Shown here: positions 24,544 to 31,737 of the stretch, in pieces
Numbering within the stretch: the stretch's first letter is position 1
Layout of the letters: every line of letters begins with the position of its first letter
Origin: an uncultured Eubacteriales bacterium
GTDB lineage: Bacteria > Bacillota > Clostridia > Oscillospirales > CAG-272
Length of the DNA: 34,305 bases
NCBI GenBank assembly: GCA_934371135.1
Contig: CAKRNO010000017.1
Coordinates: 1 to 34,305 of the forward strand
Direction: 5' to 3'
Notes under the pieces: model-generated
Database searches by the model: none
What the model was told of the DNA's origin: nothing
Seen by the model: the letters and a program-made list of their open reading frames with translations, nothing else
Program-made: the position numbers and the translations under genes

Positions 24544-26114
24544 TGAACGATCAATTTGCATTGTATCGCGATATACCGCGTGAGAAATTCGCCCTGGTCG
24601 GGAGCGAGCGTGTCATCAAGGACGTAAAGCTCGATACCAAGCCGGTGGGCTACCTCCACGACGCGTTTCGTCGGTTCTGCCGCAATAAGGCGTCAGTGGT
24701 CGCCGCGGTCATTATTCTCATTCTGCTGCTGTTCGCTGTAATCGGTCCCTTTTTCGGGCACGATACCTACACCGACGCGTATGCAACGGATACCTCCATC
24801 GTGAACTACCAGTACCTGAAGCCGCGCCTGTCCTTTCTGGACGGATCCGGCATCTGGGACGGGAGCAAAAAGGACGAGGTGTCAAAAAACCGTTACGATA
24901 TCTACCTTGCGCTCGAGAAAGAGCGTAACATGGATATCGTCTATAAGGTCATTTCCGAACGTACCGTTTCTCAGCTCGGGAAGGCGGATTCGACCCTTTA
25001 TACCATCCGCGTCAGCACCTATACGGCGCTGCAGACGCAGGTGATGACCATGACGCAGGAGGAGTACTTTGCCCTGCAGGCATGGCAGGATCAGAACGGG
25101 ATCCAGGTCATTGTCCCGTATGTGGACGAGGCAAAGGCGCCTGCGTTCAAGCGCAACCCCGATATCTGGTTCGTATGTGACCAGAAGGGAAATGCGAAAT
25201 ATGACGCCGACGGCAACTTTGTTCCCGCTTACCGGACGAGTGGCGCAGACGACTACACCAGCAAAATGCGCCTGTCCTCCGACCCCTACCTTGAGACCGG
25301 GAGCACAACCGGCGCCTACCGCTATGCTAAACGCGGCGGTACCTCCGAGAGCGGCTACAACTACTCGGTGCGGGTAAATTCGTACAATATGTTCATCTAC
25401 CGCTACGGTTTTGAGCCGAGCTTCATCTTCGGCACCAACGAGCGTGGCTTTGACATCTTCACGCGGCTGGCGGAGGGGGCAAGATTCAGCTTCCTGCTTG
25501 CCATCGTCGTCTCTGCCATCAACCTGTTCATCGGCGCAATCTACGGCGCGATCGAGGGTTACTACGGCGGCGTGACGGATATGATCATGGAGCGTATCTC
25601 CGATATCCTGTCCGGCGTGCCGTTCATGGTCGTGACGGTGCTGTTCAATTTGCATCTGGCGAGTAAGGTCGGGGTTGTGCCCGCTTTGCTCTTTGCCTTT
25701 GTGCTGACGGGCTGGATCGGTATGGCGAGCCGCGTGCGTATGCAGTTCTACCGCTTCAAGAACCAGGAGTATGTGCTCGCGGCACGCACGCTCGGCGCGC
25801 GGGATGCCCGCATCATGTTCAAGCATATTTTCCCGAACAGCCTCGGTACCATCATCACCGGCTCCATCCTCGTCATCCCCGGTGTCATCTTCTCCGAGAC
25901 GACGTTAAGCTACCTCGGCATCATCAATCTGGACAGCACGACGATGTCGTCTGTCGGCTCCATGCTTTCGAGCGGGCAGTCGTGCATGACGACGGCGCCC
26001 CATGTGGTGCTGTTCCCGGCGCTGTTCATCGCACTGCTTGAGATCAGCTTCAACCTGTTCGGTAACGGGCTCCGCGACGCCTTCAACCCGTCGCTGCGCG
26101 GTGTGGAGGAGTAA
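24543..26114 (+). CDS. Opp/Dpp-type ABC permease with large external loop (OppC-like)
   Basis: This 523-residue OppC-like permease is much longer than the usual 280-350 residues. The N-terminal cytoplasmic segment (1-48) and first helix (about 50-70) are followed by an extracytoplasmic loop of about 225 residues. The conserved NERGFDIFTRLAEGARFSF block starts only at N299. The remaining five helices and the EAA loop from E409 (YVLAARTLGARDARIMFKH) are normal. The loop is rich in Tyr, Asp, Thr and Lys and looks folded rather than low-complexity. It would sit where the permease meets the binding protein, so it may dock the oversized lipoprotein; this is inference. ATG 24543 overlaps the OppB stop (TGATG). 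Confidence 0.88.
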   Translation: MNDQFALYRDIPREKFALVGSERVIKDVKLDTKPVGYLHDAFRRFCRNKASVVAAVIILILLLFAVIGPFFGHDTYTDAYATDTSIVNYQYLKPRLSFLDGSGIWDGSKKDEVSKNRYDIYLALEKERNMDIVYKVISERTVSQLGKADSTLYTIRVSTYTALQTQVMTMTQEEYFALQAWQDQNGIQVIVPYVDEAKAPAFKRNPDIWFVCDQKGNAKYDADGNFVPAYRTSGADDYTSKMRLSSDPYLETGSTTGAYRYAKRGGTSESGYNYSVRVNSYNMFIYRYGFEPSFIFGTNERGFDIFTRLAEGARFSFLLAIVVSAINLFIGAIYGAIEGYYGGVTDMIMERISDILSGVPFMVVTVLFNLHLASKVGVVPALLFAFVLTGWIGMASRVRMQFYRFKNQEYVLAARTLGARDARIMFKHIFPNSLGTIITGSILVIPGVIFSETTLSYLGIINLDSTTMSSVGSMLSSGQSCMTTAPHVVLFPALFIALLEISFNLFGNGLRDAFNPSLRGVEE

Positions 26115-26117
26115 GAC

Positions 26118-28322
26118 ATGGCAAAGAAACTAGAAGTCAAGAACCTGCGCATCTCCTTCCGCACCCCGGGAGGGAAGGTACAGGCGGTGCGCGGCATCAA
26201 TTTTGATCTGGAGACGGGGGAGACCCTCGCGATCGTCGGGGAATCCGGCTCCGGGAAATCCGTGACCTCCAAGGCGATCCTCGGCATCCTCGCCGGGAAC
26301 GCCATTGTCGAGGGCGGCGAGATCCTCTATGACGGCATGGACCTGCTCAAGATCTCCGAGGATGAGTATTACAAGATCCGCGGGGATAAGATCGCTATGA
26401 TCTTCCAGGATCCGCTGTCCAGTCTGAACCCCATCATGCGGATCGGGAAACAGCTCACCGAGGCGATGCTCCTCAAGGGGCGCGCTCGTCAGAGAGCGAG
26501 CCGCAACGCATTCAATTCGTTGCTCGCTCGCCTCAACCGCACGATGGTGGAGGTCAGTGCCGCGGGGGACCCTGCAAAGGCAGAAGAACTCACGCAGATG
26601 TGCAAGAATTTTGACAAGTTCGAGTTCAAGCATATCGCGCTCGAAAAAGAGTACAATGCCGCCCGCGATGCGGCAAGCGAGACCATTACGGAGCTGGAGA
26701 ACATCCTGTTCCTCATCGAGAAGAACGCTTTTGAGAACCCTGTGCGGCGCCTGCGTGAGGCGATGACGATCGCCGTCCGGGCGATCCATACCTATGTGGT
26801 CTCGGGCGAGGATGCGGAGACGCTCATCACGGAGGCGAACGCGGTCAGGACTGCGGCGCGCGCCGCGGCACACGCGGGGGATTATTCCGCCATTTGCGGG
26901 AGTCTGACGCGGATCAAAGCCATCCTCGAGAATGCGGTGGCGAAGGAGGAGCCCAACTTCTTCTCGCAGGGCTATTATCTCACCTTCTCGGGGCAGCCGC
27001 TGCCCGATCTGCCCGTCCATGAGCTGAACCGGGTCCTGCATGAGTACCTCGACGAGCATTTCATGCTCAACTTCATCGACTATGTGGAGGCTTCGCTCCG
27101 CTACTCGGCAGAGCGGCACGACGCGGCGAAACGCGCGCTGTGCGAGGCACTCAAGGATGCGACCGGGACTTTCGGCAGGATGATCGAGACGACGATCGGG
27201 AGCGACGAGGGTGCCGCCCGGATGGCGTACCAGCACCTCTGCCGGATGACGGCGCAGTCCATCGACCCGCTGGAGATCCATCCCGACAGCATCGCCAGTA
27301 CGTTTACGTCGAGTCTGCGGGATGCGCTGTCGGTGTACTTCCGCGGCCCCGCCAGGAACATTGCCGAGGGCAAGCGGGCGGCGAAGGAGCAGGCGAAGTA
27401 CGACCGTTATACCAAAAAGAAGGGGCGTTGCCCCGACTGGACCCCGGTACCCCCCGTGCTGGTGGACATGGACCTCGCGCGGGACAATGTGGTGGGGCTT
27501 TGCCGACGGTTGCTCACGCACTATGAGGAGGTGCTGGAAGCCAATGCCCACCGCGATTTCCGCGCCGAGGCGATCGCCATCATCGACTATCTCAAGGAAA
27601 ATGCCTCGGGGGTCGTCAACCATCTGACCCGCCGCATGGCGAAGCAGAAAGCGCTGAAGCTCATGGAGGAGGTCGGTATCCCCGAGCCGAGAAAGCGGTA
27701 CCGTCAGTATCCGTTCGAGTTCTCGGGCGGTATGCGGCAGAGGATCGTCATCGCGATCGCGCTCGCCGCCAACCCGGACATTCTGATCTGTGACGAGCCG
27801 ACCACCGCACTGGATGTGACCATTCAGTCGCAGATCCTCGAGCTCATCAACCGGCTCAAGGCGGAGCGCCATCTGTCCATCATCTTCATCACCCATGACC
27901 TCGGGGTCGTGGCAAATATGGCGGACAAAATCGCCGTCATGTACGCGGGCAAGATCGTGGAATACGGGACCTCCAACGAGGTGTTCTATTCCCCGGCGCA
28001 TCCGTACACCTGGGCGCTGCTCTCCTCGATGCCTGACCTTGACACGAATGAACGGCTGGAGGCAATTCCAGGGACCCCCCCGAATATGATCTACCCTCCG
28101 AAGGGAGACGCTTTTGCAGACCGTAACAGGTATGCGCTGAAGATCGACTTTGAGGAGGAGCCGCCGATGTTCCGTATCACCGATACGCACTGTGCGGCGA
28201 CGTGGCTGCTCCATCCGAATGCACCCAAGGTGGAGCCGCCTGCCATCGTGACCGAGCGGATCGCCAGAATGAAAGAAAGGAGCGCCAGGGAAGATGCCGG
28301 AGAAGAAGAAGAAAACAGCTGA
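26118..28322 (+). CDS. Opp/Dpp-type ATPase with 380-residue insertion (OppD-like)
   Basis: The 734-residue ATPase has Walker A GESGSGKS (41-48), Q-loop Q97 in IFQDPLSSLNP, signature FSGGMRQR (535-542), Walker B LICDEPTTALD and switch THDLG. Canonical OppD has about 330 residues. About 380 extra, mainly helical residues (roughly 122-504) separate the Q-loop from the segment leading to the signature, that is, inside the helical subdomain. The oligopeptide C-terminal block is recognisable (IPGTPPNMIYPPKGD), yet its four usual cysteine positions are D664, N670, D677 and T695. No intein or membrane segment is seen in the insertion. ATG 26118 has GGAGGAG upstream. The gene overlaps the OppF-like gene by 29 nt. 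Confidence 0.9.
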   Translation: MAKKLEVKNLRISFRTPGGKVQAVRGINFDLETGETLAIVGESGSGKSVTSKAILGILAGNAIVEGGEILYDGMDLLKISEDEYYKIRGDKIAMIFQDPLSSLNPIMRIGKQLTEAMLLKGRARQRASRNAFNSLLARLNRTMVEVSAAGDPAKAEELTQMCKNFDKFEFKHIALEKEYNAARDAASETITELENILFLIEKNAFENPVRRLREAMTIAVRAIHTYVVSGEDAETLITEANAVRTAARAAAHAGDYSAICGSLTRIKAILENAVAKEEPNFFSQGYYLTFSGQPLPDLPVHELNRVLHEYLDEHFMLNFIDYVEASLRYSAERHDAAKRALCEALKDATGTFGRMIETTIGSDEGAARMAYQHLCRMTAQSIDPLEIHPDSIASTFTSSLRDALSVYFRGPARNIAEGKRAAKEQAKYDRYTKKKGRCPDWTPVPPVLVDMDLARDNVVGLCRRLLTHYEEVLEANAHRDFRAEAIAIIDYLKENASGVVNHLTRRMAKQKALKLMEEVGIPEPRKRYRQYPFEFSGGMRQRIVIAIALAANPDILICDEPTTALDVTIQSQILELINRLKAERHLSIIFITHDLGVVANMADKIAVMYAGKIVEYGTSNEVFYSPAHPYTWALLSSMPDLDTNERLEAIPGTPPNMIYPPKGDAFADRNRYALKIDFEEEPPMFRITDTHCAATWLLHPNAPKVEPPAIVTERIARMKERSAREDAGEEEENS

Positions 28323-29604
28323 CGGTATCCCGGCGGAGACTGTCACCGCCGGCGGGGCTGCCGCCGGACGGAACGATGATCCGTCGGCGGGAGAGGTCCT
28401 CCTGCGCGTGGAGCACCTTTCGCAGCATTTCGGGCGGCTGAAAGCCGTCGATGACGTGTCCTTTGACATCAAGCGCGGAGAGGTCTTCGGGCTGGTGGGT
28501 GAATCCGGCTGCGGGAAGACCACGACCGGGCGTTCCATCATCAAGCTGTACGATATTACGGGCGGCAGTGTCTACTTCAAGGGGCGGCGCATCGCCGCAG
28601 GGACCCTTGAATACCGTGACGAGATCGAGCGGCTGCGCGCCGAGGCAAAGCAAAAGATCGCTGACCTGAGGGCGGGGGATGACCCCGACAGGGAGGAGAA
28701 GATCAGGCAGTGCCGGGCGGAGCTCCGCCTTTCGGTCGCACGGGAAAAGGCAAAATGCAAGGCGGCACGCGACGACCACAAGCATTGCGAGAAAAAGTAT
28801 CTGAAGGATAAGACGCAGGAGGCGAAGGCCGCCTACGAGGAGGCGCTCCGGACGCTCCCCCCGGAGGAGCACGCAAAAGCCAAGGAGACCTACGACCGCA
28901 CGATGCGGGAGCTGCACCGACACAAGCTCGTGACGCAGATCCAGATGATCTTCCAGGATCCGATCGCTTCGCTCGACCCCCGTATGACCGTACGGGAAAT
29001 TATATCCGAGGGGCTCGTGATTCATGGCGAGCGCGACAAGGAGTATATCAACCGGAGGGTCTATGAGGTGCTGGACACCGTAGGGCTTGTCCCCGAGCAC
29101 GCAGGGCGCTATCCGCACGAGTTCTCGGGCGGGCAGAGACAGCGTATCGGGGTCGCCCGCTCCGTCATTATGAACCCCGAGCTCATCATTGCCGACGAGC
29201 CGGTCAGCGCGCTCGACGTGTCGGTGCAGGCGCAGGTCATCAACCTCCTGGACGATCTCCGTCACAAAATGGGGCTGACCATTCTGTTCATTGCCCACGA
29301 CCTGTCGGTCGTCAAGTATTTTTCCGATCGGATCGGGGTCATGTATTACGGCAAGATGGTGGAGCTCGCGACCTCCGATGAGCTTTTCCGACACCCGCTC
29401 CATCCTTACACCCGCTCGCTGCTCTCTGCCATTCCGCTCCCTGATCCGGAGTATGAGAAGAAGCGGAAGCGGATCACCTACGAGCCGCTCCGTGAGCATG
29501 ATTACTCGGTGGAGAAGCCCTCGATGCGTGAAATCACGCCCGGGCACTTTGTCTGGTGCAACACGCCGGAGGAGCAGAAGTACAAGGAGGAACTCGGGCT
29601 TTGA
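28294..29604 (+). CDS. Opp/Dpp-type ATPase with coiled-coil insertion (OppF-like)
   Basis: The 436-residue ATPase has an unusual 34-residue N-terminal tail, Walker A GESGCGKT (69-76), Q-loop Q221 in IFQDPIASLDP, signature FSGGQRQR starting at 277, Walker B LIIADEPVSALD (D301-E302) and switch AHDLS. Between Walker A and the Q-loop there are about 100 residues more than usual (roughly 105-212), with a heptad-like run of Arg, Lys, Glu and Ala that should form a helical hairpin. The C-terminal block GHFVWCNTPEE is typical of clostridial OppF-like proteins. An AAAGGAG site lies 11 nt before the ATG. The reading frame overlaps the end of the OppD-like gene, which suggests paired synthesis of the heterodimer. 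Confidence 0.9.
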   Translation: MPEKKKKTADGIPAETVTAGGAAAGRNDDPSAGEVLLRVEHLSQHFGRLKAVDDVSFDIKRGEVFGLVGESGCGKTTTGRSIIKLYDITGGSVYFKGRRIAAGTLEYRDEIERLRAEAKQKIADLRAGDDPDREEKIRQCRAELRLSVAREKAKCKAARDDHKHCEKKYLKDKTQEAKAAYEEALRTLPPEEHAKAKETYDRTMRELHRHKLVTQIQMIFQDPIASLDPRMTVREIISEGLVIHGERDKEYINRRVYEVLDTVGLVPEHAGRYPHEFSGGQRQRIGVARSVIMNPELIIADEPVSALDVSVQAQVINLLDDLRHKMGLTILFIAHDLSVVKYFSDRIGVMYYGKMVELATSDELFRHPLHPYTRSLLSAIPLPDPEYEKKRKRITYEPLREHDYSVEKPSMREITPGHFVWCNTPEEQKYKEELGL

Positions 29605-30017
29605 GCGAGAGAACGAAAAGGTTTCTCATTCATTTCCTTGTGGCGCTCGCCGCCGGGGGTGCGCTCGCGATCCTGTATCTGTCTGTCCGCGGGGTTTTTG
29701 CGGGGGGGCTTGAGACGCAGGAACGCATCCGCTACCTGGCGGACGCGTTCACGATCCCCGGCGTGACGCTGACCCTCTCGGGTCTGCTCGTGTGGTGCAC
29801 GCGGAAGGGCGCTTTTGACGGTCTGACGTTTTCGGTCGGGCTGTTCTTCCGCACCATTTTCCGCCCCGGCACCATGACGAAGCAGAAGTACCCCGACTAC
29901 GTCGCGGAGAAACGGGAAAAACGAAAGGAAAAGCCGGGCTACAGCTACCTGTACGCCGCAGGCGGGCTGTTCCTGATTGCCGCCGTCGTTTTTTTGCTGC
30001 TCTATTATCTCGGATAA
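29601..30017 (+). CDS. Small membrane protein, DUF3899-like
   Basis: The 138-residue protein has three predicted membrane helices (about 8-28, 44-65 and 117-137). Between the second and third are a conserved-looking GAFDGLTFSVGLFF block and a basic cytoplasmic loop rich in Lys and Arg. The FTIPGVTLTLSG to KGAFDG arrangement resembles DUF3899 proteins, whose role is unknown. TTG 29601 overlaps the OppF stop (TTGA), and AAGGAGG lies 10 nt upstream, so it is translationally coupled to the transporter. It may be an accessory subunit, but no evidence beyond gene order supports that. Confidence 0.72.
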   Translation: MSERTKRFLIHFLVALAAGGALAILYLSVRGVFAGGLETQERIRYLADAFTIPGVTLTLSGLLVWCTRKGAFDGLTFSVGLFFRTIFRPGTMTKQKYPDYVAEKREKRKEKPGYSYLYAAGGLFLIAAVVFLLLYYLG

Positions 30018-30053
30018 AGCCGGCCTGTTTGTTATAAGGGAAAAACGAAAACG

Positions 30054-30089
30054 GAGCGATTCCCGATAAGGGAGTCGCTCTCCGCTTTT
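30054..30089 (+). terminator. Terminator at the end of the Opp operon
   Basis: GAGCGATTCCC (30054-30064) pairs with GGGAGTCGCTC (30070-30080), with one G-U pair and loop GATAA. CTTTTG follows after a short spacer, so the T-tract is modest. Confidence 0.7.
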
Positions 30090-30196
30090 GTCGGCGTTCT
30101 CTGCAAGCCGCCGGCGCTTTTCCTCTCGCCGGCGAGCCCGTGGGCTTATTGGTACGTCATCGCCCCCGCCTGTCACGAGGCAAAAATAAAATTCAA

Positions 30197-30234
30197 CCCT
30201 CCTGCGACAGCCTTTTGCGGCTGTTGCAGGAGGG
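30197..30234 (-). terminator. 16-bp hairpin, likely terminator of the PadR operon
   Basis: Arms 30197-30212 and 30219-30234 pair with one G-U. On the minus strand the stem is followed by TTGAATTTTATTTTTG. That suits termination of the minus-strand unit whose last gene stops at 30351. The plus-strand side has only TTT. Confidence 0.65.
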
Positions 30235-30350
30235 CGTTTCTATTGGCGCATGGATATCGGATGAAAAGGCTTGCTCCGTTACATGGTAAAGATAATCAAT
30301 CACAGGAGAAAAAACGGAGCAAAGAACAAGCGGATTGACCGGCGATAGAG

Positions 30351-30848
30351 TTAATAGAAATTGCCGTAGTTATCGCATCTGATCCGCAGATCAACCGTGG
30401 TGGTGTTATTGGTGATGAATGCGAATTTATGTTTGAAAACACCGTAACCGTATGCGGCGTTTTCACTCCACGTGTTGGAGGGGTCATAGAACTTCCAGCC
30501 TTTGCCGGTGATAGACACTTCATAGGTGGAGTTGGTGCACACGCAGGAGACGCCTTCTTCATAGGTGAAGTAACCGATCAGGGTATATTTCCAGTTCTGA
30601 TCGCCGTCTTTTGCGTAGTTGATGGCGCTGACTTCGCCGGCGGTGTCATGGACGGCAGCGCGCGTCATGGCTGTGGGAACAGCCTTTGCAGGGGTTATAA
30701 GAGTGTAGCTGCCATCGTCATAATATATGACGGTGTTACCGTTTTCGTCCACGGTGGTGGTATCGGTCGTTCCTTCGGCCGACGGGCTCAATGTCAAAGA
30801 CAAGAGCAGGATAAAAGATAGAACCATTGCTACAATTGATTTTTTCAT
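30351..30848 (-). CDS. Small secreted protein of a PadR-linked family
   Basis: The 165-residue protein has a Sec signal peptide (about 1-28, cleavage near PSAEG) and no lipobox cysteine. The mature part opens with a tandem of VDENGNTVIYY and DDGSYTLI, then a beta-rich body with GYFTYEEGVSCVCTNSTYEV and a C-terminal LRIRCDNYGNFY. This DGSY / FTYxGxS / C-T / CDxNGN layout recurs in small clostridial exported proteins of unknown function. I cannot name a domain with certainty. ATG 30848 follows GGAGG by 5 nt. It is the last gene of the PadR unit, 24 nt after the membrane-protein gene. Confidence 0.75.
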   Translation of the reverse strand: MKKSIVAMVLSFILLLSLTLSPSAEGTTDTTTVDENGNTVIYYDDGSYTLITPAKAVPTAMTRAAVHDTAGEVSAINYAKDGDQNWKYTLIGYFTYEEGVSCVCTNSTYEVSITGKGWKFYDPSNTWSENAAYGYGVFKHKFAFITNNTTTVDLRIRCDNYGNFY

Positions 30849-30872
30849 ACTGTCCTCCAAATGATGTTATTA

Positions 30873-31238
30873 TTAATGAGTGTCGTAGTTTGTGACGAAT
30901 ACATTTGCGTCACTGGTATCGAGAGAATTGGCTAATGCGCACAATAGAAAGACAATAAGTAGAGAGAGTGAAACGGCAGATAAAATGTAGGCAACGCGAA
31001 TTTTGCGGACTTTTTGCCGCAGTTCTTCGGTCAGCCCGCCATGGCTGAAGCCCTCGCCGATTTCTTCCGGGGTGCCGAACCGATCCTGTAGCTCCTCGAC
31101 CGTCCAATCCCGCTCCTCCTCGCTTGTCAGGATGCTTTGCTTCAGCTCGGAGAGAATGGCGGTCTTGACTGCGGGTGAGCAGGGGAGACTCTTACGGACC
31201 AGCTTCAGGTATTGCTTAATGTTTTTGTTTGAAACCAT
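30873..31238 (-). CDS. HAAS-like single-pass membrane protein (DUF6120-like)
   Basis: The 121-residue protein has an N-terminal helical domain (about 1-75) with the charged YLKLVRKSLPC, LKQSILTSEEE and LQDRFGTPEEIGEGF segments. It is followed by one membrane helix (about 82-103) and a short tail. The N-terminal domain resembles the HAAS/DUF1700-type domain commonly encoded right after PadR regulators in Firmicutes, where it is thought to form a membrane signalling or anti-repressor pair with PadR. It follows the padR stop by 3 nt. Function is not known. Confidence 0.75.
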   Translation of the reverse strand: MVSNKNIKQYLKLVRKSLPCSPAVKTAILSELKQSILTSEEERDWTVEELQDRFGTPEEIGEGFSHGGLTEELRQKVRKIRVAYILSAVSLSLLIVFLLCALANSLDTSDANVFVTNYDTH

Positions 31239-31241
31239 CTT

Positions 31242-31592
31242 TTACTTTTGCTCCCAATTAAACAACAATGATATGCCATGGGATACGGTTTGCAGTTCGG
31301 ATTTGCCATACGACAGGTATTCGAGACCGGCAGCCTCGATCCGATAGTAATTCCGGAATCGTTTTTCCCCAACCAGCTTTTTGTAGGAGGATACGAGATT
31401 CCTTTGCGACATCCGATAGAGCGGTCCGTAGAGTGACCCCTCCTTCATAACAAAGGCGCCATCTGTTCGTTTCACCAGTTCCTGCTTGATTTGATACCCG
31501 TACATATCTTCTTCGGATAACAGCTGCAGGATCAGCAATTCGACTATACCGCTCCGGGTATTTTCCTCAATATCACTTTTCCATTTTGTCAT
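31242..31592 (-). CDS. PadR family transcriptional regulator
   Basis: The 116-residue protein is a winged-helix regulator. SGIVELLILQLL and MYGYQIKQEL form the first helices, and the recognition-helix region GSLYGPLYRM followed by the wing SYKKLVGEKRFRNYYRIE matches PadR. The C-terminal helix would make the dimer. PadR proteins usually repress their own promoter and a nearby target. Here a 21-bp palindrome overlaps the -10 box of its promoter, which fits autorepression. It heads a three-gene minus-strand unit. The inducer is unknown. Confidence 0.9.
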   Translation of the reverse strand: MTKWKSDIEENTRSGIVELLILQLLSEEDMYGYQIKQELVKRTDGAFVMKEGSLYGPLYRMSQRNLVSSYKKLVGEKRFRNYYRIEAAGLEYLSYGKSELQTVSHGISLLFNWEQK

Positions 31593-31640
31593 GATCCGTC
31601 CCCATTCGATTTAAGTTTACTCAAAAATCATATCTTTTCA

Positions 31641-31661
31641 ATACTATTTTTAAAATAGTAT
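31641..31661. promoter_or_regulatory. Palindromic PadR operator candidate
   Basis: ATACTATTTT and AAAATAGTAT form a perfect 10-bp dyad around T31651. It contains the -10 box of the minus-strand padR promoter and ends 1 nt before the -35 box of the plus-strand promoter. Outer arms CAAAAATCATA (31622-31632) and TATGATTTTG (31673-31682) are almost concentric with it. Confidence 0.65.
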
Positions 31662-31669
31662 GTTGACAA
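31641..31669 (-). promoter_or_regulatory. Promoter of the PadR operon
   Basis: On the minus strand TTGTCA (31669-31664) and TAGTAT (31646-31641) are separated by 17 nt. The -10 lies inside the palindrome. Confidence 0.75.
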
Positions 31670-31691
31670 AACTATGATTTTGTATTATTTT
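31663..31691 (+). promoter_or_regulatory. Promoter candidate of the DUF4238-like gene
   Basis: TTGACA (31663-31668) and TATTTT (31686-31691) are separated by 17 nt. The -35 box shares bases with the -35 of the opposing padR promoter, so both are probably controlled by one site. Confidence 0.6.
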
Positions 31692-31737
31692 ATACTTAAG
31701 AGTTGTAGTAATTTTTCCGCAAAACGGGGGTAAATGA

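Larger units (their letters stand above)
30018..30350. other. 333-nt gap with three hairpins
   Basis: No gene was recognised. The gap carries the Opp-operon terminator (30054-30090), a GCCGGCG/CGCCGGC inverted repeat (30110-30133), and the 16-bp hairpin at 30197-30234. The composition becomes AT-richer after about 30240, marking the edge of the accessory region. Confidence 0.6.

Noticed and set aside
26481..27629. The large insertion in the OppD-like ATPase as an intein
   Set aside because: There is no Cys/Ser/Thr start with terminal His-Asn, no endonuclease motif, and the insertion is not inside a conserved nucleotide-binding motif.
26130..28544. An 804-residue open frame on the minus strand, opposite the OppD-like gene
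   Set aside because: It lies wholly over a gene with clear ATPase motifs, shows no recognisable domain and is explained by GC-rich codon structure on the other strand.
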